From contig NZ_JMJJ01000017.1 in the NCBI RefSeq assembly GCF_000710035.2, positions 124,001 to 188,000 of the forward strand: 64,000 nucleotides of DNA. Direction: 5' to 3'. Numbering within the stretch: position 1 is the stretch's first letter; the number at the start of each line of letters is the position of its first letter. This document shows, one piece after another, positions 29,159 through 37,681 of this stretch. The notes under the pieces are model-generated. The model ran no database searches and was not told the origin of the DNA. It saw only the letters and a list, made by a program, of their open reading frames with translations. The position numbers were made by a program, and so were the translations under genes. Origin of the DNA: Pantoea ananatis LMG 2665. Its GTDB lineage: Bacteria > Pseudomonadota > Gammaproteobacteria > Enterobacterales > Enterobacteriaceae.

Positions 29159-31138
29159 TTAAAAACGAGCGCTCAGGCCCAGGTTCCATGTGACGTCGCG
29201 ATAATCACGGTCACCCACCACCGTCGAAACAGCGGCAAATGCGGTCACCGCCTCGCCCAAGGGCACATTGGCGCCAACGGCCATATCCACCCAGTCTTTA
29301 TCCTGGCCTGCGCTGGTGCGCCGGAAGGTGGTGCGGGTAGATTTTAACCCCGCGCTCACGGCTGAGTCGGTGTCGCCAAACTGGTGGTTATAGCTGACCT
29401 GTGCCCAGGGGTTTATCCATAATCCTTGGGTGTCGATACGCCAGCCCGCTGCGCCAATCTGTGAGTGCCGCGTTTGATCGGAGAAACGCATGGCGCTGCT
29501 GCTGTCGCCCCGTTCCTGATAAGCATCTGCCTGCACGTAGTCCAGTGCATAGCTGGCTACCGGACCGGTAGTGATAACCTCGCCTAACGGTAAATCCCAG
29601 CCTGTCTGGACGCGCAGCCCCATCAGTTTACCCCCGCTGCTTCCCTGCTCCGTTCGCGTTGCAGGTCCAAGTTTTATCCGCCGTTCTATTGCGTCGTAAT
29701 CCAGATCCGCATAGTGGACGTCGGCGTTAAGCCAGAGCCGATCCACCAGCTGCAACTGGCTCCAGAGCGCAACCATATTGCCACGCAGCCGGTAATCATA
29801 CCGATCAGAGGGATGCTGGCGTTGACTGGCGGTCGACAGCAATGCACCGGCCTGCCAGTTATCGCTCAGTTGATAACCGATGCCCACAGACAGGTTGGCG
29901 GTATCGGTGTCGCCATCATTGAAAACATCGTTTTTATTGCGGGCATGCTGACCGGCATAACCGCCAAATACGGTGAACTGACCGGACTCAGCGGGTTGCT
30001 TGCGCTGCTGCTGAAGATGGCCATCCAGTGTGTTGTGCATGTCATGCAGCATGGCGAGTGGGGCCTGCGTCAGCACCGCAACCTGCGCGGGTGCATCCAG
30101 AATCGACTGAATGTAGTCGGCAATGATGGCATGTACCGCCGGACTGGGATGAAGGCGATCGGCGAACAGATAATTTTGCTGGGACGAAAAACCTGCCGTT
30201 GATGAGGTACAGTCAACGGAGGAGGTTCCGGGCGGACAGGCCATGCCTGCGGTATTACTCAATCCATAAACCGCGGGGTTGTCGATGACTTCACTAAAGA
30301 GCCCATTAATATCAACCCGGACGATATTTCCCTGGGTATTTGCCAGCGCGTTTTCCTCCAGCTGATTGTACCGCGCCGTCAAGACTGCCGCCTGAGCGCT
30401 CAGCTGTTGCCAGGCGGCGAATAACTGCTGTGCAATCAGATCGCGAACCGCCGGGACACCGGAGAGTTGTCCGGCTGCCTGATTGAACGCAGCCTGAATA
30501 GCCTGCTGTCTGGCGGCACTGTTGGGCGTTGCGGCAGCATCCAGTGACTGAAAGGCAGCGGACACGGCTGCGGCACTAAACGGCTGAAGAATCGCCTCGA
30601 TCAGCGCGGGCGTGGCGCCTACGTTAGGGACTGTCGGCACAATCACGGTGCCTGCGCCAGCATTGAGCAGCGCTTTCACCTGACTGGCGGCCGCACCGGC
30701 ACTGTTGTCAATGAGGGTGGTTGCCAGCGGAGGAAGCGCAACGGCTGCGGCCAGGTCGTTACCGCCTATCCAGTGAATATATAATCCGTTGGGATCGGCC
30801 CGACCGTTGGTCGATGCGAGGTAACGCGCCACCTGATCCTGAGTATTAAACTGCGGATTAATAGCGGGTACGGCAACGGCCCCGCCTGCCGCGTAGTTGC
30901 TGCCGCCCTGGGAAGAAGGCTGGAGCGTAAGCCCTGCCTGCCGCGCAAGGATTTCGTCATACAGCGGATTGGTTGCAGAATTATAGGTAAACCGACCCAC
31001 ATTTCCGGTATCGCTCAGGCTGTCACCGAATACGGTAAGACTGTCCCATGCCATGGCCGGCAGCGGTGTTGTCAGGGCACTCACCGTGGCCAGCGCCACT
31101 AAGGATACAGGAAACCACACGCGCGCTCTCTTCATCAT
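29159..31138 (-). CDS. GDSL autotransporter esterase/lipase (EstA-type)
   Basis: A 659-residue outer-membrane autotransporter. A signal peptide ends near residue 30 (AMA/WDS). The GDSL hydrolase passenger follows: block I FGDSLSDTGN with Ser40, GGSNYAAGGA (block II), WIGGNDL (block III, oxyanion Asn) and DRLHPS (block V, Asp and His). The last 270 or so residues form the beta-barrel and end LGLSARF with a terminal Phe. EstA-type enzymes remain attached to the cell surface and hydrolyse short-chain esters or lipids; some affect rhamnolipid production and motility. Start ATGATG behind GGAGCAA. It is monocistronic. Confidence 0.93.
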   Translation of the reverse strand: MMKRARVWFPVSLVALATVSALTTPLPAMAWDSLTVFGDSLSDTGNVGRFTYNSATNPLYDEILARQAGLTLQPSSQGGSNYAAGGAVAVPAINPQFNTQDQVARYLASTNGRADPNGLYIHWIGGNDLAAAVALPPLATTLIDNSAGAAASQVKALLNAGAGTVIVPTVPNVGATPALIEAILQPFSAAAVSAAFQSLDAAATPNSAARQQAIQAAFNQAAGQLSGVPAVRDLIAQQLFAAWQQLSAQAAVLTARYNQLEENALANTQGNIVRVDINGLFSEVIDNPAVYGLSNTAGMACPPGTSSVDCTSSTAGFSSQQNYLFADRLHPSPAVHAIIADYIQSILDAPAQVAVLTQAPLAMLHDMHNTLDGHLQQQRKQPAESGQFTVFGGYAGQHARNKNDVFNDGDTDTANLSVGIGYQLSDNWQAGALLSTASQRQHPSDRYDYRLRGNMVALWSQLQLVDRLWLNADVHYADLDYDAIERRIKLGPATRTEQGSSGGKLMGLRVQTGWDLPLGEVITTGPVASYALDYVQADAYQERGDSSSAMRFSDQTRHSQIGAAGWRIDTQGLWINPWAQVSYNHQFGDTDSAVSAGLKSTRTTFRRTSAGQDKDWVDMAVGANVPLGEAVTAFAAVSTVVGDRDYRDVTWNLGLSARF

Positions 31139-31424
31139 TTGCTCCGCTCAGGGATGTAACAAGGATGGATAAATCGAAGAACAGCAAATAACATCACGGC
31201 TCAGTAATAGCCGTTGAGAGTAAAAGGCTCCAGGTGAGAGCTGGGGTGCGCTCGCAAAAACGAAAACTTTTTTTAAAATTCCGAAAAGTGCCAGCCACAG
31301 CCGCACCTGAGCCCGGAGCGCGAAAAACGTGCCCGGCGAGGCCAGGACGGAGGCAATGTCGTCAACCCTGGCGGCCGTGGACAGGCATCATCAGGTTGGA
31401 GCTGTGTGACACCCAACGAAGGCG

Positions 31425-32303
31425 CTATTTTTTAGCCGCAGGCTTAAGCCCGCGGTAAAGGTCCTGCAGTCTTTTCATGGTTTTCACGGTGCGGTCAGGC
31501 AGGGAGGAGGCAACCGACAAAATCATCATCTCCAGGCAAACCATTACGGTGCCATGGAGCGGAATTCGCCCCTTCTCTCCACCGCGTGGAACGTTGATTA
31601 CCACATCCGCTTCGCGGGCAAAAAAGGAGTCAGTGGCATTCGTGAGTAAAATAATGGGCACGCCGAGTCTTTTGGCTTCACGCACCACGGTGCTTCCCTC
31701 ACGGTGGGCAGACTTCTGCGCCATCATGATCAGCACATCGCCGCGCTGCAAGGCCAGCATTTGCTCCGCCAGCGCTATCCCTGCCCGATTAAGTGAGAAT
31801 GACGCCAGGCCGATTCGGTTTAACAGGCGGGCGCTGTAGTCCGCAAGGATGCCTGAGGCATTGATGCCAAAAATGGCAACCTGACGGGCTTCGATCATCA
31901 ATCCGGTAGCCTCGGCCAGCGCCTGACGGTTTTGCTCAGAGGATAAAACATGGCAGGCATGAAGATGCCCCTGCAAAACAAAGTCTATTGACGAGGTGAC
32001 ATCACGCGTTACGTCGTTGACCGTGGTTGTCATCTTCTCCTCTGAAGACATGCCAGGGCCGAACCAGGCCTGCAGCACTTTTTTCAGATCGCGTAAGCCC
32101 GAAAACCCCAGCGCCTGGATTGCGCGGATAACGGTGGCGTCAGAGGTATGATTGGCGTCAGCAATATCCATCGCCGTGCTGTCAAGCACCGTTTCCCGGT
32201 TGCTATTGATGTAATGCGCGACAGCCAGAAGGCGTGGAGAGAGTTGATGCTCACGTGACCGGATACGCTCACCCACGATATCAACGCGGCTTTTAGTCTG
32301 CAT
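31425..32303 (-). CDS. RpiR/MurR-family regulator with SIS domain
   Basis: From the ATG at 32303 the protein has 292 residues. An N-terminal RpiR-type helix-turn-helix (LSPRLLAVAHYINSNRETVLDSTAMDIADANHTSDATVIRAIQALGFSGLRDLKK) is followed by a SIS sugar-phosphate domain (RQVAIFGINASGILADYSARLLNRIG... GDVLIMMAQKSAHREGSTVVREAKRLGVPIILLTNATDSFF). Members regulate sugar, amino-sugar or aromatic catabolism. Upstream in-frame starts exist to 32486, but that extension has unlikely composition. It is divergent from the TonB receptor at 32786 across about 480 bp; its target is not evident. Confidence 0.85.
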   Translation of the reverse strand: MQTKSRVDIVGERIRSREHQLSPRLLAVAHYINSNRETVLDSTAMDIADANHTSDATVIRAIQALGFSGLRDLKKVLQAWFGPGMSSEEKMTTTVNDVTRDVTSSIDFVLQGHLHACHVLSSEQNRQALAEATGLMIEARQVAIFGINASGILADYSARLLNRIGLASFSLNRAGIALAEQMLALQRGDVLIMMAQKSAHREGSTVVREAKRLGVPIILLTNATDSFFAREADVVINVPRGGEKGRIPLHGTVMVCLEMMILSVASSLPDRTVKTMKRLQDLYRGLKPAAKK

Positions 32304-32678
32304 TGCGATGATCGTCCGCCTTATCATTTTCACTAGTAAACATGTGATGTTATTCCCGCACGTATTGATCCTGAAGCGACATGAGTGCCGGAAACCTGAA
32401 TGCAGGAGGCCCCAATAAGCCGGATAAAGGATAATGTTTCTCATTTCCCGCCTGCAGATAATGGCCCTGCACAATGTAGTCAGCAAGCAATTTCATCGCC
32501 CACAGGATCCTCCTCCTGGGACAGCTTACGCGTTCACTCGCCTAGTATGAATTAAAAAAATCATTAAATTCAATATATAAAGTCCTTCATGCACCGCTTT
32601 TACTGCATGCCAGGTAACATTTCAGAATGTAGTGAAAACCCTCTCTTTTCTGTTTACTACTACATCAGCCAATGATTG

Positions 32679-32694
32679 AATGATTATCAATTAC
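32679..32694 (+). promoter_or_regulatory. Candidate Fur box before the second TonB receptor
   Basis: AATGATTATCAATTAC matches about 12 of 16 positions of the Fur consensus core. It is about 90 bp upstream of the receptor start. The rest of the 480-bp divergent region (32304-32785) shows no other clear site. Confidence 0.5.
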
Positions 32695-32785
32695 AAAAAA
32701 GCGAGGGCGAGGTGATGAGGTTATCTGCCCGTCGCTGAATAAATACACGCAATACACAGGGTTATTCCCTTTATTTCTGTCATTG

Positions 32786-34933
32786 ATGATCAGCGAAAAA
32801 ATAATGAAAAAACGTTCCAACGAGATTAAAAACCTGGGGATTCAGCAGGCAGTCATGCTGGCGATGTGTTCTGGCGCGCTGCTTGCCTCGGGTAAAGGCC
32901 TGGCGGCGGTCAGTGATAATACGGTGACGGTAACCAGTGACGCAGATCGTCACGATGGCTACACCATCCCCACCACCAGCGTGGCCAGCAAAGCCCCGGT
33001 GGCGCGTCTGGATGAGGCACAGTCTGTCAGTACCGTGACACAACAACAGCTTGATGACTACCAGGCCAGCAGCCTGAGTGATGCAATGCGTTTTGTCAGT
33101 GGCGTGTCTGAAGCAAACACCCTGGCAGGCACGGAAGATGGCTTTGTGCGGCGCGGTTTTGGGAGTAATTCTGATGGGTCTGTTTATCGCGACGGCATCC
33201 GCAGCAGCCAGGGACTCAATCTGGATGCCACCACGGAACGCGTCGAGGTGCTAAAGGGTTCGGCTTCGTTACTCTACGGTATTCAGAATCCCGGTGGGAT
33301 CATCAACGTGATCAGCAAAAAGCCGCAATATTCCTGGCACTCAGCGGTCAGTGGCCGCTACGCAAGCGAAGGCGGCGGTGCAGGTACGCTGGATGTTACG
33401 GGCCCACTGGGCAACGGCGTTGCCTTCAGGCTCATCGCGGAAAAACAACGCCAGGATTACTGGCGTAACTTTGGCAGTGATGAACACTCGCTGCTGGCTC
33501 CCTCTCTTCAGTGGTATGGGGAGAAGGCCAGCCTGTTAATCAGTTACAGCGATTATCGTTACGATATTCCCTACGATCGCGGCACAGCGTTTATCAACGG
33601 CTCACCCCTCTCACTGCCCTACAAACAGCGGCTGGACGATAAAGCCAATCATGCCTGGGGACGCAATCAGGCGCTGAACGCCCATTATGACTGGCAGTTC
33701 AACGACAGCTGGAGCACGCGCCTGACGCTTGGCTGGAATCAGCGCCGTTATGACAATAATGAGGTGCGGGTAACGGCCATTGATCCTGCCAGCGGCGTTG
33801 TCACCCGGCGCGCGGATGCCAATCGCGGCTTTAATCAAAAAACCAAATACGTTTCCTGGGATGTTCTGGGCAATCCGGAACTTTTTGGCATGACGCATGC
33901 GCTGGTGTTTGGCACCGATTATGAAATGAACCAAACCTATCGGGCGCATCAGTATCAGGGCAAGAATGACAGGCGCTTCAACTATTTCAATCCGGTTTAT
34001 GACATGTTTTCTCCCGTCACCGACAGCACGACAGAGAATACGGCGAATGCCAACAACTTAAACCGTATCCACAGCCGCTCGGTTTATGTCAAAGACAGCA
34101 TTTCGCTGACATCCGACTGGATCGCCGTCGTGGGCGGGCGTTACCAACATTATGAGCAACGGGCTTCAAAAGGTTTTAACCCGGTCGTTCAGACACTGGA
34201 TGATGAAGGGAATAAATTCCTGCCGCAGGCCGGGCTGATTTATAAAATCACGCCAGATATTTCGCTCTACACCAGCATAAGTAAATCCTTTACCCCGTCA
34301 ACCGATGTTGATGATGCGGGCAATGTGAGTCAACCCGAACAGGGAACGACATGGGAAGCAGGGAGCAAATGGCAAATCACCCCTCGCCTTTTCGCCTCGG
34401 TCGCCTTCTACAACATTGATGAAAGGCAGATGTCGTTGAGCATTAACGGCACCACCCGCCCTATTAACAAGGCGCGGTCTCAAGGGGTTGAGCTTGAGGT
34501 TAATGGTGAAGTGGCGCCCGACTGGGACATCAGTGCCAATTACAGTTATGACAATGCCGAAATCGTCGATGACAGAATTAATCCGGCCAACAACGGCCAT
34601 CGCCTACAGAATGCACCTGAACATGCCGGGGCGCTTTACCTGAGTCATAACCTGGTGATACGCAGTTTACCCGGTGATTTTCGTGTAGGTGGTGGCGCAC
34701 GCTATGTTGGCAGTCGCGCCGGCGATCCGGATAACAGCTTCTCTTTGCCGGATTACGTTGTCGCTGACGGCTTTATTGCCTGGAACAATCAGCTACTGGG
34801 TACAAAAACGCAGTTAAGACTGAATCTTAATAACCTGTTTAACAAACACTACTACACGTCGAGCGGCGGTAACCTGCGCGTACGTGAAGGTGAAACCCGT
34901 AACCTGATGGTGCAAGCCCGTGTTGAATTCTAA
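32786..34933 (+). CDS. TonB-dependent siderophore receptor (ferrichrome/hydroxamate type)
   Basis: An outer-membrane receptor of about 715 residues. A signal peptide runs to LAA/VSD (about residue 42). The plug contains ARLDEAQSVSTVTQQQLDDYQ and the segment ERVEVLKGSASLLYGIQNPGGIINVISKKP, typical of the FhuA/FoxA/FpvA superfamily. The barrel ends LMVQARVEF with terminal Phe. Possible starts are ATG 32786 and ATG 32804; neither has a strong ribosome site. Its last 14 bases overlap the start of a binding-protein gene, so the pair is translationally coupled. The ligand cannot be told from sequence. Confidence 0.88.
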   Translation: MISEKIMKKRSNEIKNLGIQQAVMLAMCSGALLASGKGLAAVSDNTVTVTSDADRHDGYTIPTTSVASKAPVARLDEAQSVSTVTQQQLDDYQASSLSDAMRFVSGVSEANTLAGTEDGFVRRGFGSNSDGSVYRDGIRSSQGLNLDATTERVEVLKGSASLLYGIQNPGGIINVISKKPQYSWHSAVSGRYASEGGGAGTLDVTGPLGNGVAFRLIAEKQRQDYWRNFGSDEHSLLAPSLQWYGEKASLLISYSDYRYDIPYDRGTAFINGSPLSLPYKQRLDDKANHAWGRNQALNAHYDWQFNDSWSTRLTLGWNQRRYDNNEVRVTAIDPASGVVTRRADANRGFNQKTKYVSWDVLGNPELFGMTHALVFGTDYEMNQTYRAHQYQGKNDRRFNYFNPVYDMFSPVTDSTTENTANANNLNRIHSRSVYVKDSISLTSDWIAVVGGRYQHYEQRASKGFNPVVQTLDDEGNKFLPQAGLIYKITPDISLYTSISKSFTPSTDVDDAGNVSQPEQGTTWEAGSKWQITPRLFASVAFYNIDERQMSLSINGTTRPINKARSQGVELEVNGEVAPDWDISANYSYDNAEIVDDRINPANNGHRLQNAPEHAGALYLSHNLVIRSLPGDFRVGGGARYVGSRAGDPDNSFSLPDYVVADGFIAWNNQLLGTKTQLRLNLNNLFNKHYYTSSGGNLRVREGETRNLMVQARVEF

Positions 34934-36056
34934 TCCCTGCAAAACAATCTGGCGGCTCCTGCTCCTGCTGCTCTCCATGACAGTCAGCAGCGTCGCCTGG
35001 GGCAAGACGATTACTGATATTAATGGCGATCGGGTTGATATTCCCGATCGTCCTCAGCGTATTGTTCTTGGCGAAAGCAGAATGTTGTACACCTTCGCCA
35101 TGCTGGAACCCGGCAACCCATTCAAAAGGCTGGTCGGCTGGCCCCAGGATCTGAAGAAGTATGACCGGCAAACATGGAATATTTTCGCGCACAAATTTCC
35201 AGAGATGCTCAACATACCGTCGTTAGGTTTTGATGGAATAAATGATATTAATCCTGAACAGGTGATTGCGTTAAAACCAGACGTGGTGATCCTGCCCGAG
35301 TTCGCCCGCAGCAGTGATGCCGGGCAACGGCTGGAAAAGGCGTTGAAAGCGGCAAACATTCCCGTGGTTAAAATCGATTTGCGGGTCCATTTACTGCAAA
35401 ACACCACGCGGAGTGTTGCCATCCTTGGGGATGTACTGGATCAGCCACAGCGTGCATCGGCGTTCAACCAGTTTTATCAGCAACATATGCAGGTTATTCA
35501 GCAGCGCCTTGCCCGTTATCAAGGCCCTAAACCTACCGTGCTGCTACAGCTCCACCTGGGCCGCCGCAATGAATGTTGCGTCACCGCTGTGAATGGCAGT
35601 CTCGGCGAGGTGTTGTCGCTGGCAGGGGGAGATAACATTGCCGGTAAAACCCTGGCTGGCGTTTTTGGCCGACTGAATGAAGAAGCCGTGATTGTCGCGC
35701 ATCCGGATTTTTATTTTGCGACAGGTAGCGGAGACAGCGGCGATTCATCGGATCTGAAGATCGGTCCCGCCATCAGTTCGGCTGAAACACGCGCGTCCCT
35801 GATCCAGCTGACTGCGCAACAAAATGGCCTTAAGCAGCTTCGGGCCCTTCATAACGGTCATGCTGCCGCGCTGTGGCACAACTTTTATCTCAGCCCGTGG
35901 CACGTTGCGGCAGCGGAATTTTTTGCTAAAACCCTTTATCCGGATCGGTTTAAAGACGTTGATCCGGAACACACCCTGCAGCAGATATTCACCACGTTCC
36001 TGCCTGTTCCCTATTCAGGAACCTACTTTTATTCGCTGGAGAAAGCATCGCCTTAA
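34920..36056 (+). CDS. Periplasmic siderophore/cobalamin-type binding protein
   Basis: A 378-residue class III substrate-binding protein (FecB/FhuD/BtuF-like). It begins with GTG inside the end of the receptor gene. The signal peptide is IWRLLLLLLSMTVSSVAWG. The mature N-terminus KTITDINGDRVDIPDRPQRIVLGES is the family's usual opening (tD..G..v.vp..P.RIv). INDINPEQVIALKPDVVI marks the hinge, and a long helix (LRVHLLQNTTRSVAILGDVL) connects the lobes. No permease or ATPase follows, so it would have to use a transporter encoded elsewhere. Confidence 0.85.
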   Translation: MLNSNPCKTIWRLLLLLLSMTVSSVAWGKTITDINGDRVDIPDRPQRIVLGESRMLYTFAMLEPGNPFKRLVGWPQDLKKYDRQTWNIFAHKFPEMLNIPSLGFDGINDINPEQVIALKPDVVILPEFARSSDAGQRLEKALKAANIPVVKIDLRVHLLQNTTRSVAILGDVLDQPQRASAFNQFYQQHMQVIQQRLARYQGPKPTVLLQLHLGRRNECCVTAVNGSLGEVLSLAGGDNIAGKTLAGVFGRLNEEAVIVAHPDFYFATGSGDSGDSSDLKIGPAISSAETRASLIQLTAQQNGLKQLRALHNGHAAALWHNFYLSPWHVAAAEFFAKTLYPDRFKDVDPEHTLQQIFTTFLPVPYSGTYFYSLEKASP

Positions 36057-36063
36057 AGCGCGG

Positions 36064-36095
36064 TCTGGCGGCAGACTGAACATCGCGCCGCCAGA
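36064..36095. terminator. Hairpin between convergent genes
   Basis: TCTGGCGGC and GCCGCCAGA are perfect complements with a 14-base loop. They lie in the 55-bp gap between the binding-protein gene and the pao operon end. There is no T run, so it may act as a bidirectional barrier or need Rho. Confidence 0.5.
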
Positions 36096-36111
36096 ACCGG
36101 CTGGTATAATA

Positions 36112-37083
36112 TCAGTGTTGGTTTTTGACCCTTACGATATCGGCCATCACTGATAACGCTATCTCCGCAGGCGTTTTACTGCCAATGGCCAAACCTATCG
36201 GTGCCTGAATCCTGGCCAGCTCATCCTCAGCCAATCCGGCTATCGTCGTTAAGCGTGCCTTACGCTTAGCGCTGTTTTTTACCGATCCCATGATGCCGAT
36301 ATAAAAAGCGTGCGTATTGACCGCTTCCATCATGGTTAACTCATCAATACGGGGATCGTGTGTTAACGACACAATGGCAACAGCAGCATGGGCACCGTTT
36401 AACTCCAGCCAGCGCGCAGGATGCTGCGGCACAATCGTCACGTTGTCTTCACCCGAAAAATGACGCTCCAGTTCACTTAACATTGCCGAACGGTGCTCAC
36501 AGACGCGCACATGAAAACCCAGAAGTTGCCCAAGACGAATGCATTCAAACGCAACCGTGGAATACCCTGCCACCAACAGTTCAGGAATCGCGCCGACTGG
36601 CAACACGATGTCGGGGTCCTGATAGCTAAGCACGGGTAACGCGGCCGACGTTGCAACCCTCTCCCACGATGCGCGCTCGCCCACGGACAACTTTTTGATC
36701 ATCCGGGTTTGGCCGATAAGCGCCTGATGCATCGCACTTAACAACGCGCCGCTGAGCATGTCAGGAAGCAGATGTTCCACCAGCACGTCCAGACGGCCGC
36801 CACAAGGCAACTGCACCCGGGTTTGCCGTCCGCCATCACCATATCGGACAACCTGGCTGCTTATCCGGTAATGCCCTTCCGCCAGACGTGCCAGGAAATC
36901 TTCTTCGATGCAGCCGCCAGAAAGCGAGCCACAGCAATCACCGCAGGCGTTAATCGCCATCATTGTCCCCGGCGCGCGTGGGGACGAACCCCAGGTGCGA
37001 AGCACGGTGCACAGCCAAATCGCCTGTCCCGCCTGATGCCAGTTCAAGGCCGTTTCGATAACCCGCTGATCCAGCGTAATCAT
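36112..37083 (-). CDS. paoD: PaoD/XdhC-type maturation chaperone
   Basis: A 323-residue XdhC-family protein that inserts the molybdenum cofactor into PaoC. The N-terminal XdhC/CoxI domain includes LRTWGSSPRAPGTMMAIN and GSLSGGCIEEDFLA, with the conserved Gly-Cys. The Rossmann-like C-terminal domain (LLVAGYSTVAFECIRLGQLLGFHVRVCEHR) and the closing IGLAIGSKTPAEIALSVMADIV (family: GLdIGa.TPeEIAlSIlAEi) are clear. Its ATG overlaps the stop of the upstream gene (ATGA). It is the last gene of a five-gene operon. Confidence 0.93.
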   Translation of the reverse strand: MITLDQRVIETALNWHQAGQAIWLCTVLRTWGSSPRAPGTMMAINACGDCCGSLSGGCIEEDFLARLAEGHYRISSQVVRYGDGGRQTRVQLPCGGRLDVLVEHLLPDMLSGALLSAMHQALIGQTRMIKKLSVGERASWERVATSAALPVLSYQDPDIVLPVGAIPELLVAGYSTVAFECIRLGQLLGFHVRVCEHRSAMLSELERHFSGEDNVTIVPQHPARWLELNGAHAAVAIVSLTHDPRIDELTMMEAVNTHAFYIGIMGSVKNSAKRKARLTTIAGLAEDELARIQAPIGLAIGSKTPAEIALSVMADIVRVKNQH

Positions 37084-37679
37084 GAGCTGCTCCTTACTCG
37101 CAGTAAGTCTTCCGGGTAATCAATATCCTCCAGGCAGCCCCGATCGCTGAGCGGCACATAGCGGATTTGCTGGTTTAACAGCAAATGTTGTGCCCCCGTA
37201 TCGCCTGAAAGCTGTTGCAGCGCGGGAAAAAATGCTCGCTGGAAGCCAACCGGATGGCCTGGCTGTCCTTTTACCCACGGGCGTACAAGCGGTGAAGCAT
37301 GCAACGCCTGCTCCACCGCCTGATAGCTGTCAGTCGTGACAAAAGGCATATCACCGAGCGCGATAATGACGGCATCATAGTCCAGGCAGGCGCTGACGCC
37401 TGCTGCTATGGAATCTCCCAGCCCCTGACTGACACAGAAAACAGCACGCACGTTGTCCAGCAGCACATGAATAGCCTTATCTTCCGGGCGCGTCACAACA
37501 ATGATATCCATACCGCTTGCCCTTGCCTGTTCCAGCGAATGCCGGAGGACGGCTTTTCCTTGCAGTACCGCCAGCAGTTTATGCTGGCCGCTTGCCTGTC
37601 GAAACCGGCGGCTCATCCCCGCCGCCGTGAGCAAAATCGCCGTCTTCACATCCGCCGTCCCGGCAACCTCGCTGCCCAT
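37080..37679 (-). CDS. MocA-like molybdenum cofactor nucleotidyltransferase
   Basis: A 199-residue MobA/MocA-type NTP transferase. It has the nucleotide-binding loop ILLTAAGMSRRFRQASGQHKLLAVLQGKAVL (family LAAGxSxRxGxxKLL), ALGDMPFVT with the metal-binding Asp, and GQPGHPVGFQRAFFPALQQLSGDTGAQ. It probably turns Moco into molybdopterin cytosine dinucleotide, the form used by PaoC-type enzymes. It begins two bases after paoC and overlaps paoD. E. coli's pao operon lacks this gene, so here the cofactor supply is encoded on site. Confidence 0.88.
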   Translation of the reverse strand: MGSEVAGTADVKTAILLTAAGMSRRFRQASGQHKLLAVLQGKAVLRHSLEQARASGMDIIVVTRPEDKAIHVLLDNVRAVFCVSQGLGDSIAAGVSACLDYDAVIIALGDMPFVTTDSYQAVEQALHASPLVRPWVKGQPGHPVGFQRAFFPALQQLSGDTGAQHLLLNQQIRYVPLSDRGCLEDIDYPEDLLRVRSSS

Positions 37680-37681
37680 AT

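Noticed and set aside
31425-32486. Longer N-terminus for the RpiR-type regulator
   Set aside because: The 61 added residues are Cys/Arg-rich and unlike the family, which begins just before the helix-turn-helix; 32303 is preferred.
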